From positions 3,782,001-3,846,000 of the forward strand of contig NZ_CP080377.1 in assembly GCF_019443505.1 (NCBI RefSeq): 64,000 nucleotides of DNA, read 5' to 3'. A program made the position numbers and the translations under genes. Under the pieces are notes generated by a model, which searched no databases, was not told where the DNA came from, and saw only the letters and a list, made by a program, of their open reading frames with translations. Of this stretch, positions 22,772 through 33,143 are shown piece by piece (position 1 is the first letter of the stretch; each line of letters starts with the position of its first letter). The DNA comes from Janthinobacterium sp. PAMC25594 (lineage in GTDB: Bacteria; Pseudomonadota; Gammaproteobacteria; Burkholderiales; Burkholderiaceae_D).

Positions 22772-24481
22772 ATGCCCCATGACATCAGTCTGATCACCAC
22801 CATCGCCGCCGCCCTCGGGTTCGGCCTCATCTTCGGCTTCATCGCCGCGCGCCTGAAACTGCCGGCATTGGTCGGCTATCTGGCCGCCGGCATCATCATC
22901 GGACCGGCCACGCCCGGTTTTGTGGCGAATGCGGAAATAGCCGGGCAATTGGCGGAGATCGGGGTGATGTTGATGATGTTCGGGGTCGGGCTGCACTTTT
23001 CCATCGACGATTTGTGGGACGTGCGCAAGATTGCGCTGCCCGGCGCCATCTTGCAGATCGGCGTCGCCACGGCGATGGGCATGGGTCTGGCCCACTGGTG
23101 GGGCTGGACCCTCGGTGGCGGACTGGTGTTTGGCTTGGCCCTGTCCGTGGCCAGTACCGTGGTGCTGCTGCGCGCGCTGGAAGAACGGGGCATCCTCGAC
23201 TCGCTCAATGGCCGCATCGCCGTCGGCTGGCTGGTGGTGGAAGACCTCGTCACGGTATTGGTGCTGGTGCTGCTGCCGGCGTTCGCCGGTATGCTGGGTG
23301 GCAAGGTCGCACCGGGTGCCGAGGCCACCAGCCTGTGGCAAACCCTGGCCGTGACCCTGGGGCAAGTAGCCGGTTTCATCATCTTCATGCTGGTGGTGGG
23401 TCGCAAGCTGTTCCCGTGGATACTGTGGCAAGTGGCGCGCACCGGTTCGCGCGAACTGTTTACCCTGTGCGTGATCGCCGCCGCCGTCGGCATCGCCTAC
23501 GCTTCCACCAAACTGTTCGGCGTGTCGTTCGCGCTGGGCGCCTTCTTCGCCGGCATGGTGCTGCGCGAGTCCGAACTCAGTCACCGCGCCGCGGAAGAGT
23601 CCTTGCCCCTGCGCGACGCGTTTGCCGTGCTGTTCTTCGTGTCCGTCGGCATGCTGTTCGAGCCGAATATCCTCATCGACAAGCCGCTGCAAGTGCTGGC
23701 CGTGTGCGCCATCATTATCTTCGGCAAGTCGATTGCCGCCTTTTTGCTGGTGATGGCCCTGCGCTATCCGCCGAAAACAGCCATCATCGTCTCGGCCAGC
23801 CTGGCGCAGATCGGCGAATTCTCGTTCATCCTGGCGGCCCTGGGTCTCTCCCTGGGCCTGATGCCGCAGGAAGGGCAAAGCCTGATCCTGGCCGGCGCCA
23901 TCCTGTCCATCGCTCTCAACCCGCTCGTGTTCAGCATGGCCAAGCCGCTGCTGCGCGTGATCGGCAACAGCGATTTCGCGCGCAAGTTTGAACGCACCAC
24001 CGACCCGCTGGCCGAGCTGCCGATGACGGTGCCACAGGAAAAGCTGTCGGGCCAAGTCGTGCTGGTCGGCTACGGCCGCGTGGGCCGGCGCATCGCCGCC
24101 GCCCTGATGGAGCGGGGCATCCACTTTGTCGTGGCCGAGGAAAACCGCGAAATCGTCGATCAGCTGCGCAAGCAGGGCATTCCGGCCGTGGCCGGCAATG
24201 CGGGCGAACCGGCGGTATTGATCCAGGCGCACATCACGCACGCCACCATGCTCGTCATCGCCACGCCGGACACCTTCCACGTGCGCGCCATGATCGAGAC
24301 GGCGCGCGCGCTGAACCCGCACATCCTGACGGTGGTGCGCACGCACAGCGAGGAAGAGGCGGAATTGCTGCGCACGGAAAACGCGGGCAAGGTGTTTATC
24401 GGCGAGCACGAACTGGCCAATGGCATGGCCGAGCACGTGCTGCAGAGTTTTGAGACGGCGAAGAAGGGGCATGGCCATTAA
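22772..24481 (+). CDS. Kef/YbaL-type cation:proton antiporter with RCK domain
   Basis: A 569-aa inner-membrane CPA2 transporter. About twelve membrane helices (residues 5-385) carry family motifs such as VGYLAAGIIIGPATPGF, LSVASTVVLLRALEERG and FGVSFALGAFFAGMVL. A cytoplasmic Rossmann RCK_N domain (about 412-530) opens with VVLVGYGRVGRR and has AEENREIVDQLRKQGIPAVA. These proteins release K+ in exchange for H+ under thiol or pH stress; closest in layout to E. coli YbaL. The TrkA-C domain seen in some relatives is missing. ATG at 22772 has AAGGA 11 nt upstream, slightly far. No regulatory KefF/KefG partner is adjacent. Confidence 0.9.
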   Translation: MPHDISLITTIAAALGFGLIFGFIAARLKLPALVGYLAAGIIIGPATPGFVANAEIAGQLAEIGVMLMMFGVGLHFSIDDLWDVRKIALPGAILQIGVATAMGMGLAHWWGWTLGGGLVFGLALSVASTVVLLRALEERGILDSLNGRIAVGWLVVEDLVTVLVLVLLPAFAGMLGGKVAPGAEATSLWQTLAVTLGQVAGFIIFMLVVGRKLFPWILWQVARTGSRELFTLCVIAAAVGIAYASTKLFGVSFALGAFFAGMVLRESELSHRAAEESLPLRDAFAVLFFVSVGMLFEPNILIDKPLQVLAVCAIIIFGKSIAAFLLVMALRYPPKTAIIVSASLAQIGEFSFILAALGLSLGLMPQEGQSLILAGAILSIALNPLVFSMAKPLLRVIGNSDFARKFERTTDPLAELPMTVPQEKLSGQVVLVGYGRVGRRIAAALMERGIHFVVAEENREIVDQLRKQGIPAVAGNAGEPAVLIQAHITHATMLVIATPDTFHVRAMIETARALNPHILTVVRTHSEEEAELLRTENAGKVFIGEHELANGMAEHVLQSFETAKKGHGH

Positions 24482-24504
24482 TAACGGCACGTGTAGCGAC
24501 ATCC

Positions 24505-24545
24505 GGGGTCAGACCCGCCGGGACTCGGCGTCCCCGTCTGACCCC
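24505..24545. repeat. Palindromic repeat, family B, copy 2
   Basis: Perfect 10-bp arms GGGGTCAGAC (24505-24514) and GTCTGACCCC (24536-24545) enclose another partial palindrome. It shares GGGGTCAGACCCGCCGGG with 21241-21258 and lies between the convergent antiporter and fadH genes. Confidence 0.7.
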
Positions 24546-24555
24546 AGCCCTCAAT

Positions 24556-26736
<2,181 letters not shown>

Positions 26737-26760
26737 CTAGTTTCCCGTAGGCTAGGTGAC

Positions 26761-27342
26761 ATGAAGCGACTCTTCCTCTGCCTGCTGATGCTGTGCGCCG
26801 TCCCCGCGACCGCGCTGGCACAGGCGATACGCCTGGACAAGCTGAAGGTCGAGGTCAAGCGCATCGAGGTCGACGGGCAGCGCATGTATGAAGTCGATGC
26901 CAGCGGCAGCGTGCAGGCGCGGCCGGCGTCCGTGTGGAAAACCTTGACGACGTACGAACGCATGAGCGAATTCGTGCCCGACCTCAGCTCCTGCCGCGTG
27001 CTGTCGCGCAACGGCAATGAAGTCATCATCGAACAGCAGGGCATGGCGCGCTTCCTGTTCATGAACCACGCCATCCACCTGGTGGTGCGGGCCACGGAGA
27101 CGCCGTTGACCTCCATCGACATCGCCCTGATCTCCGGCGACATGCGGCATTACGAATCGCGCTGGAATTTGTACCCCATCCCCGAAACGGGCGGTACGCG
27201 CATCGTCTTTTCCAGCCGGCTGATGCCGGGCTTCTATGTACCCGGCATGCTGGGCACGACCATGATACGCGGCGATATCGAGCGCATGATGGCGGCGGTG
27301 CTGGCGCGTATCGACAGCCAGTACGCAGAAAAAGCAGGTTAA
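26761..27342 (+). CDS. Secreted SRPBCC (polyketide cyclase/START-like) protein
   Basis: A 193-aa protein with a signal peptide (1-20, AVPATALAQ) and a helix-grip SRPBCC domain. ARPASVWKTLTTYERMSEFV is the standard opening helix and FVPDLSSCRVLSR the following strand. These domains bind hydrophobic ligands; the ligand and role here are unknown. AGGTG precedes the ATG at 26761. It stands alone between divergent fadH and a convergent gene only 2 bp away. Periplasmic versions of this domain are common in Burkholderiales. Confidence 0.8.
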   Translation: MKRLFLCLLMLCAVPATALAQAIRLDKLKVEVKRIEVDGQRMYEVDASGSVQARPASVWKTLTTYERMSEFVPDLSSCRVLSRNGNEVIIEQQGMARFLFMNHAIHLVVRATETPLTSIDIALISGDMRHYESRWNLYPIPETGGTRIVFSSRLMPGFYVPGMLGTTMIRGDIERMMAAVLARIDSQYAEKAG

Positions 27343-27343
27343 A

Positions 27344-27799
27344 TCAAGCCAGGTACGTGTCGCGGTCGCGGATTTCCGCGAAGTTTTCCAGGCTGCCCAG
27401 TTTCACGGTGACGGGGTTCAGGCTCGCTTGCGGCTGCATCGAGCGCCAGGCGAACAGCCATTCCTGCTCAGGCGCTTCGGCGCGCGTCTTGGTGAAGGCG
27501 GCGCCCAGGGCGGCACGCTGGCCATACTCGACGACGCCATCGATGCCGGCCCAGCTGGGCAAGGTGCGCTGCACGGCGCGGTGCAGGCGTTCGCCGAATT
27601 CTTCCGTATTGTGGATGATCAGACAGGCGTCGGCCGGAGCAAACAGGTCAAACAGTTGCTTGTCCCACACTTGCGAAAAGCTGAGGGTCAAACAATTGCC
27701 CGCTGGCATCAGACGGAACTGGCCCAGGCTCAGCGCCAGCTCGAGTTCACTGCGCTGGCCGTAGCGGTGCAGGGTGGGGGGACGTTTGTAATCGTGCAT
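27344..27799 (-). CDS. Hypothetical protein (about 151 aa)
   Basis: A soluble protein without signal peptide. Residues GQRSELELALSLGQFRLMPA through WDKQLFDLFAPADACLIIHN suggest a compact alpha/beta domain with a possible ligand-binding cleft. I recognise no family. The ATG at 27799 is preferred over the TTG at 27817 that would add six residues. It is convergent with the SRPBCC gene and followed in the same direction as the DUF2721 gene upstream (42-bp gap), so the two may be co-transcribed. Confidence 0.65.
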   Translation of the reverse strand: MHDYKRPPTLHRYGQRSELELALSLGQFRLMPAGNCLTLSFSQVWDKQLFDLFAPADACLIIHNTEEFGERLHRAVQRTLPSWAGIDGVVEYGQRAALGAAFTKTRAEAPEQEWLFAWRSMQPQASLNPVTVKLGSLENFAEIRDRDTYLA

Positions 27800-27841
27800 G
27801 CTGGACTCGTTCTTCAATAGTAGGGTAAACCGGCGCGCCGC

Positions 27842-28282
27842 TTACCGTGGCGGGCGGATATGGCGCCGGATGCGCTGGGCTCTGGCGGCCAGGTAAATTT
27901 CGCGCAGTAAATAAATAAAACAGCCGATCAGGCAAATCACGGCCAGTACAAAGAAGGCCGCGATGTATTTGTCCAGGGTCAGGTTCAGAATATCGCCCAA
28001 AAACAGCATGGCGATGATGACGCAGACGAAGAAACCGCACGCCGTGCTGAGCGAAATCGAGTAATTGATCAGATGGGTACGCTGATACAAGGTATCTAGC
28101 TCATCCATATAGAAATCGTTGTAACCGATGTCGAGCCGGTCTTCCAGCACGCGCGTGCGGTCGATGATGCGGCCCAGGCGGTTGGTCAGCACAACCAGCA
28201 TGGTGCCGATGCCGGTCAGCAGGAAAACCGGCGCAATCGCCAGCTGGATAATATGGCCGATGTCGCCGATCTGTATGTTCAT
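27842..28282 (-). CDS. DUF2721 membrane protein
   Basis: A 146-aa inner-membrane protein with three hydrophobic segments (about 9-31, 71-95, 105-130) and the conserved middle part NRLGRIIDRTRVLEDRL typical of DUF2721. The function of the family is not known. A basic tail (RAQRIRRHIRPPR) follows the last helix and should face the cytoplasm. It is probably co-transcribed with the hypothetical gene downstream. Confidence 0.85.
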   Translation of the reverse strand: MNIQIGDIGHIIQLAIAPVFLLTGIGTMLVVLTNRLGRIIDRTRVLEDRLDIGYNDFYMDELDTLYQRTHLINYSISLSTACGFFVCVIIAMLFLGDILNLTLDKYIAAFFVLAVICLIGCFIYLLREIYLAARAQRIRRHIRPPR

Positions 28283-28394
28283 GGATAAGAAGTCGTGGGT
28301 TCACACCGGCACCCGACCCTGGCGCCAGCACAGGCCGTAGTGTAGCAGGTGACGCACGCCGGCTGGCCGCTTTGCCAACCGGCGCGTTGTAATG

Positions 28395-29351
28395 TCATGC
28401 GAAGCCGCGCCCCGGCACGAAGCGCTCGGTGGCGCGCACCAGCGCCGAAGCGATGCCGTGCTCGAGCGCGCCATGGCCCGCGTCCGGGATCATCTCCAGC
28501 TGCGCGCCGGGCCAGGCCTGCTGCAGGCGGTAGGCCGACAGGGGCGGGCAGATGGCGTCGTAGCGTCCCTGCACGATGACGGCCGGCAAGTGCGCGATGC
28601 GCCCCATGTTGCGGATCAGCTGGTCTTCCTCGAAGAAACCGAGATTGGCCATGTAATGCGATTCGAGCCTGCCCACGCCCAGGTCCAGCGCATCGTTCGG
28701 CGCATCTTCCGGCTGCGGCATCAGGTACACGCGGCGGCCCTCGAAGCGGCTCCAGGCGCGCGCGGCAGGCCAGTACACGGCGGGGTCGCTGCTGAGGATG
28801 CGCTTTACATAGGCGGCCAGCAGGTCGCCCCGCTCCTCCGACGGAATCGGCGCGGCAAATTCTTCGTACAGTTCCGGATAGAACCAGCGTACGCCTTCGA
28901 TGAACCAGTCGATTTCCGCCTGCGTGCACAAAAAGATGCCGCGCAGCACGAAACCGAGGCACGCTTCCGGATGCGCCTGGCCATACGCCAGCGCCAGGGT
29001 CGAGCCCCAGGAGCCGCCAAACACCAGCCACTGGGCGATGCCGAACTGGGCGCGCAGCACTTCGATATCGTCGATCAGCAACTGCGTCGTGTTGTTGCGC
29101 CATTCACCCAGCGGCGTGGACTTGCCCGCGCCGCGCTGGTCGAACAGGATCACGCGGTAGCGCTGCGGATCGAAGAAGCGACGGTGCTGCGGCGACAGGC
29201 CCGCGCCCGGGCCGCCATGCAGGAACAGCACGGGAGTACCGTCGGGGTTGCCGCACTCTTCCCAGTAAATGGTGTGGATGTCATCGACCGCCAGCATGCC
29301 GTGCCGGTTCGGCGACAGGGCGGGAAACAGGGGGGACAAAGAATCGGGCAT
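28395..29351 (-). CDS. pip: Proline iminopeptidase (alpha/beta hydrolase, S33)
   Basis: A 318-aa cytosolic enzyme that removes N-terminal proline from peptides. HGGPGAG (oxyanion region), FDQRGAGKS, the nucleophile elbow GGSWGSTLAL with its serine, the aspartate in GRYDAICPP and the histidine in DAGHGALEHG form the standard S33 catalytic set. GAGGA 5 nt before the ATG at 29351 supports this start (MPDSLSPLFPALSPNRHGML). It is separated from the Lrp-type regulator by 78 bp. Confidence 0.94.
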   Translation of the reverse strand: MPDSLSPLFPALSPNRHGMLAVDDIHTIYWEECGNPDGTPVLFLHGGPGAGLSPQHRRFFDPQRYRVILFDQRGAGKSTPLGEWRNNTTQLLIDDIEVLRAQFGIAQWLVFGGSWGSTLALAYGQAHPEACLGFVLRGIFLCTQAEIDWFIEGVRWFYPELYEEFAAPIPSEERGDLLAAYVKRILSSDPAVYWPAARAWSRFEGRRVYLMPQPEDAPNDALDLGVGRLESHYMANLGFFEEDQLIRNMGRIAHLPAVIVQGRYDAICPPLSAYRLQQAWPGAQLEMIPDAGHGALEHGIASALVRATERFVPGRGFA

Positions 29352-29429
29352 GGCGGTCCTCGGAATGGCGGTCAGGGCACCAGGCACGATTCCTGGCAAC
29401 TGTTCCAATTATAGTGCGCCCCCGGCGCC

Positions 29430-29912
29430 TCAGGCCAGCGGCAAGGGCAGGCGGTTCGACGACTTGATTTCGCGCATCGACAGGCTGGACTGGATTTCCG
29501 CCACGCCGGGCAGGCGGCGCAGCACCGTCGAGACGAATTCGCCATACGCTTCCAGGTCGCGCGCCACCACTTGCAGGAAATAATCGGCTTCGCCCGCCAC
29601 ATTGTGGCACGACAAAATTTCGGGAATCGTCGCGATGGCTTGCTCGAACTGCGACGGCTGCTCGCCGCCATGGTTGGCAAACACGACCCGTACAAACGCG
29701 ACCAGGCCGATGCCCAGTTTCTTGCGGTTGAGCAAAGCCTGGTAGCCGGTAATAAAGCCTTCCTCTTCCAGGCGGCGCAGGCGGCGCCAGACGGGGGTTT
29801 CACTGAGCTTCAAGCGCTCGGCCAGGCGCGCGTTGGACAGCCTTCCTTCATCCTGCAACAGCCTGAGTATCTGCAAATCGGTGGCGTCGAGGCTAACTTC
29901 TGAAATTTTCAT
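29430..29912 (-). CDS. Lrp/AsnC-family transcriptional regulator
   Basis: A 160-aa regulator with an N-terminal winged helix (about 8-60: ILRLLQDEGRLSNARLAERL, PVWRRLRRLEEEGFI) and a C-terminal RAM amino-acid-binding domain (about 70-150: LVAFVRVVFANHG, CHNVAGEADYFLQVVARD). Such proteins sense amino acids and control their metabolism or export. It is divergent from a LysE-type exporter 165 bp away, the classic arrangement of a regulator with the exporter it activates. Confidence 0.92.
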   Translation of the reverse strand: MKISEVSLDATDLQILRLLQDEGRLSNARLAERLKLSETPVWRRLRRLEEEGFITGYQALLNRKKLGIGLVAFVRVVFANHGGEQPSQFEQAIATIPEILSCHNVAGEADYFLQVVARDLEAYGEFVSTVLRRLPGVAEIQSSLSMREIKSSNRLPLPLA

Positions 29913-30077
29913 CTAATTTTTGTTTTTATAGGAGTGGAATCTACCCGAATACTAGGGCATGCAGGGCAGGAAAAGCAAGCACATTTCATCGCGACAAGAA
30001 CATAATGGGGCCCGGCGAGCATGCGGCAAGCTGCCGTTGCTCCCGCCCTTACTTTTTGCCTGTGACCGAGCTGCGCC

Positions 30078-30698
30078 ATGTCCGATTCTACCTTCCTGAT
30101 GTACCTGCTGGCACTGACCGGCGCCTTTTTATTGCCAGGCCCCGACATGGCGCTGGTGCTGGCGACGGGCGCCGCGCGCGGCGTGGCCACGGCGCTGGTG
30201 ACGGCGCTGGGTATCGCCGGCGCGCGCGCCGTACACGTGGCGCTGTCGGGCGCGGGCCTGGCGGCGTTGATGGTCACGCATCCGCAAGCCTTGCAATGGG
30301 TCAAATGGGCGGGCGCCGCCTACCTGCTGTACCTGGCGCTGCGCCTGCTGCAGTCGGCCCTGTCGACAAGCACGGCACAGGAAGAAGCCGCCCCCGCCAC
30401 GGCGCACGGCGCCCGCGCCAGCCTGGTGCGCGGCTTCCTGACGAATCTGCTCAATCCGAAGGCACTGCTGTTTTGCAGCATGTTCCTGCCACAATTCGTC
30501 GTCGGCGGCGAGCAGGTCGGCATGCAATACCTGCGTCTGGGCGCCGTCCTGGTGCTGGTGGGCTTGCTGTTCGACGCCCTGTACGCCGTGCTGGCCGCGC
30601 GTCTGGCGCGCCGCCTGCGTGGTAAACCTTCGCCTTACGGCAAGTTCGTGCTGCCCACCGTCTTCGTCTTGCTGGCCGGGCGGCTGGTGCTGGGCTGA
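30078..30698 (+). CDS. LysE/RhtB-family amino-acid exporter
   Basis: A 206-aa inner-membrane protein with about six helices. The family motif AFLLPGPDMALVLATGAARG (about 16-35) and FLTNLLNPKALLFCSMFLPQ (about 117-136) are clear. It should export an amino acid or homoserine lactone-like metabolite; substrate unknown. Divergent from an Lrp-type regulator. Its 3' end overlaps the convergent TPR gene by 64 bp, an unusually long convergent overlap. Confidence 0.92.
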   Translation: MSDSTFLMYLLALTGAFLLPGPDMALVLATGAARGVATALVTALGIAGARAVHVALSGAGLAALMVTHPQALQWVKWAGAAYLLYLALRLLQSALSTSTAQEEAAPATAHGARASLVRGFLTNLLNPKALLFCSMFLPQFVVGGEQVGMQYLRLGAVLVLVGLLFDALYAVLAARLARRLRGKPSPYGKFVLPTVFVLLAGRLVLG

Positions 30699-32071
30699 AC
30701 GTCAGGCGCAAGCGTCACCCCGCCGGTAAAGAAGGCGGGATAGTCGTGCAACAGGCTACGTTCTAAATCGTTGACCTTGCGAAATTGCCGCAGCGTGGGC
30801 GCCATGGCCCGGCCCGCATCCCAGCTGCGCCAGGCGTTCGGCGCATCGAATTGCGCCAGCAAGGCGTCGCCCAGGTCCTGGTACACGGCCGCCATCTGCG
30901 GTTTTTCCTGCAGCACTTGCAGATACAGCGCGGTCGCTTCGGGCCATTGCCCCAGCTTGGCGCGCAAATTCCCTTCGAACAAGGCCAGTACCGGCTGCTC
31001 CAGCCCCGTTTGCTTTCTCAGTTCCTGCACGCTGGCCAGTGCGGCCGCGATGCCTTCCTTGTCCTTGGCCAGCAGTGCGCGCGTCAAGTCATGGATGGGC
31101 TGGCACGCCTGCATGGCCAGTTGCTGCTGCGGCGAGAGTTTGTCGACCAGCGCGCCCGTGGAAAAATGGTCGTCCAGCATGCTCAAAAAAGCCTCGAAGG
31201 GCTTGTCTGCGGCAAAGAGCTTTTCCGCTTCGGCGCGCAGCGCAGGATGGACCTGGGGTCCCGGCGGCGGCAGCAGCGCCGCCTGCGCCAGCACACGTTC
31301 GAGCGCCGGCGCATCGGCCGCCAGCGGGCGGGGCCGGTACGCGGACAAGGTATAGGTGGCCGGTGCGCCCGCCGTCATGGCGCTGATGCGGAAATGGCGC
31401 GTGACCTTGCCGCCCACTTCCTGGTAGTGCAAGGTGAAGTCGGCGGGAATGCGCTTGCCGTCGGCCAGCATCTTCAGCACCGCCGGGTGGCCGCCCCAGG
31501 TGTAGCGCACATACTGGGCAAACGCCGTCGCATCGTCGCGGCTGGAGGGGCTGCCGGCAATGTCCAGGCGCAACAGGGGCTGCCCGTCGAGCGACCACAG
31601 CACGGCACCGTCGAGCACCTGGGGCTGCAGGGCATTGCGCCGCCTGGCCGCCGGCACGGACAGCGCTTGCTCCTCGTACACGAGCGGCGTGACGTGGGCT
31701 TGCAAGCCGCCAGCCTCAAGCGCGCCGGCCATGCCCTTGCGGTGTTCTATCTCGAAACGGCGAAAACCCGCCACGTCGAACAGCGAATACGTGTCGTAGG
31801 TGGACGCCGCCGTATCGATGACGTGGTGGCGGCGCGTGGCAAAGTCGAGCACGGACAAGCTCTTGCCATCGCGCACGCTGAGGTAATGCGGACCCAGCAC
31901 GACGTCGCTGTCCTGCGTATCGCGCGCGGGCAGGCTGGTTTTCACGCCGGGCTGGTTGACGCGCTCGGTCGTCACCGTGACGTGGAACGCGACGCTGGCC
32001 TGGACCGCGCTGGCGCCCAGGAAAAGAATGACGGCCACGCTGGCGCGGCGCAAGGCAGGAACAAGGGGCAT
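30635..32071 (-). CDS. Secreted TPR-containing hypothetical protein
   Basis: A 478-aa protein with a signal peptide (1-25, GASAVQA). The first 300 residues form an unrecognised beta-rich domain (YLSVRDGKSLSVLDFATRRH, FTLHYQEVGGKVTRHFRIS). The last third carries tetratricopeptide-like helices (LFEGNLRAKLGQWPEATALY, AVYQDLGDALLAQFDAPNAW). TPRs mediate protein contacts. No clear ribosome site precedes the ATG at 32071. Its C-terminal 21 codons overlap lysE on the other strand. Function unknown. Confidence 0.75.
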   Translation of the reverse strand: MPLVPALRRASVAVILFLGASAVQASVAFHVTVTTERVNQPGVKTSLPARDTQDSDVVLGPHYLSVRDGKSLSVLDFATRRHHVIDTAASTYDTYSLFDVAGFRRFEIEHRKGMAGALEAGGLQAHVTPLVYEEQALSVPAARRRNALQPQVLDGAVLWSLDGQPLLRLDIAGSPSSRDDATAFAQYVRYTWGGHPAVLKMLADGKRIPADFTLHYQEVGGKVTRHFRISAMTAGAPATYTLSAYRPRPLAADAPALERVLAQAALLPPPGPQVHPALRAEAEKLFAADKPFEAFLSMLDDHFSTGALVDKLSPQQQLAMQACQPIHDLTRALLAKDKEGIAAALASVQELRKQTGLEQPVLALFEGNLRAKLGQWPEATALYLQVLQEKPQMAAVYQDLGDALLAQFDAPNAWRSWDAGRAMAPTLRQFRKVNDLERSLLHDYPAFFTGGVTLAPDVQPSTSRPASKTKTVGSTNLP

Positions 32072-32143
32072 GGAGAATGATGCAGTGAAGAAATGCTGAT
32101 TCTAAGGCAAATCCGGCGATCCCCAAGCTTTGCTGGCAAGCAT

Positions 32144-32168
32144 AAAAAAAAGACAGCCGCAGCTGTCT
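32144..32168 (-). terminator. Rho-independent terminator of the pha genes
   Basis: Minus strand AGACAGC-TGCG-GCTGTCT followed by T7, 23 bp past the phaB stop codon. Confidence 0.88.
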
Positions 32169-32190
32169 CTCTGTTTTACCTCCACAACGA

Positions 32191-32931
32191 TTACGACATG
32201 TGCTGGCCGCCGTTGATCGAGATGTTGGCGCCGGTGACGAACGCTGCTTCATCGGAGGCCAGGTAGGCCACCAGGCCGGCCACTTCTTCCGGCTTGCCCA
32301 GGCGCGCCATCGGAATTTGCGGGATGATTTTGCTGTCGAGCACTTCCTGCGGAATCGCCATGACCATCTTGGTGCCGATGTAGCCTGGCGAAATGGTGTT
32401 GACGGTGACGTTCTTGCGCGCCACTTCCAGCGCCAGCGACTTGGTGAAACCGTGCATGCCGGCTTTCGCGGCCGAATAGTTGGTCTGGCCGAAAGCGCCC
32501 TTCTGGCCATTCACGGACGAGATATTGATGATGCGGCCCCAGCCGCGTTCCACCATGCCGTCGCAAACGGGCTTGGTCATGTTGAAAACAGAGTCGAGGT
32601 TGGTGCCCATCACGGCATCCCAGTTCGGCTTGTCCATCTTCTTGAACGTCATGTCGCGCGTGATGCCGGCGTTATTCACCAGCACGTCGACAGGACCGAT
32701 GTCCTTTTCCACGGCAGCCACGCAGGCGGCGGCCGAATCGTAGTCGGCCACGTCGCACGGATACGCCTTGAAGTCATAGCCCATGTCCTTGGTCGTCGCC
32801 AGCCAGTCCGCGACCTTCTGATTGCCTGGAGAATAGGTCGTGACCACGCGATAGCCGAGCGCCGCCAGCTTGAAACAGACTGCTTCGCCCAGACCACCCA
32901 TGCCACCAGTTACCAATGCAACTCTTGCCAT
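32191..32931 (-). CDS. phaB: Acetoacetyl-CoA reductase
   Basis: A 246-aa short-chain dehydrogenase that reduces acetoacetyl-CoA to (R)-3-hydroxybutyryl-CoA with NADPH, the second step of polyhydroxybutyrate synthesis. The cofactor motif VTGGMGGLGEAV (about 6-17), the NNAGIT motif and the catalytic set Ser (ISSVNGQKGAFGQ), Tyr and Lys (NYSAAKAGM) are intact; GYIGTKMVMAI is typical of PhaB. AGGGG stands 8 nt before the ATG. It follows phaA after a 212-bp gap holding a large RNA-like structure. Confidence 0.95.
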   Translation of the reverse strand: MARVALVTGGMGGLGEAVCFKLAALGYRVVTTYSPGNQKVADWLATTKDMGYDFKAYPCDVADYDSAAACVAAVEKDIGPVDVLVNNAGITRDMTFKKMDKPNWDAVMGTNLDSVFNMTKPVCDGMVERGWGRIINISSVNGQKGAFGQTNYSAAKAGMHGFTKSLALEVARKNVTVNTISPGYIGTKMVMAIPQEVLDSKIIPQIPMARLGKPEEVAGLVAYLASDEAAFVTGANISINGGQHMS

Positions 32932-33018
32932 TTTTCATCCCCTCAGTGTCGTTCTGTTGCTAAAAAGTTAATTAATTAGGTAAGACAGTCCACAACCGTT
33001 GCATCACGGCGGCAAACC

Positions 33019-33136
33019 GCACCGTACCCAAGCGTAGCGAGCGGCGATGATTTGTGGCCGAGAAGCGCAACTGTGCTGAAGCACAGTGAGCATCGCAGGC
33101 CGCAAAGCGCGCCGCGCAGTAGCTTGGGGGCGGTGC
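33019..33136 (-). other. Large foldback between phaA and phaB
   Basis: GCACCG..CCCAAGC (33019-33033) pairs with GCTTGGG..CGGTGC (33122-33136); inside, TTTGTGGCC (33051-33059) pairs with GGCCGCAAA (33098-33106) and ACTGTGC-TGAA-GCACAGT (33070-33087) forms a perfect terminal hairpin. The nested stems span 118 nt in the phaA-phaB transcript. It may be a mobile palindromic repeat or an mRNA-processing or attenuation element. Confidence 0.6.
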
Positions 33137-33143
33137 CAGCTAC

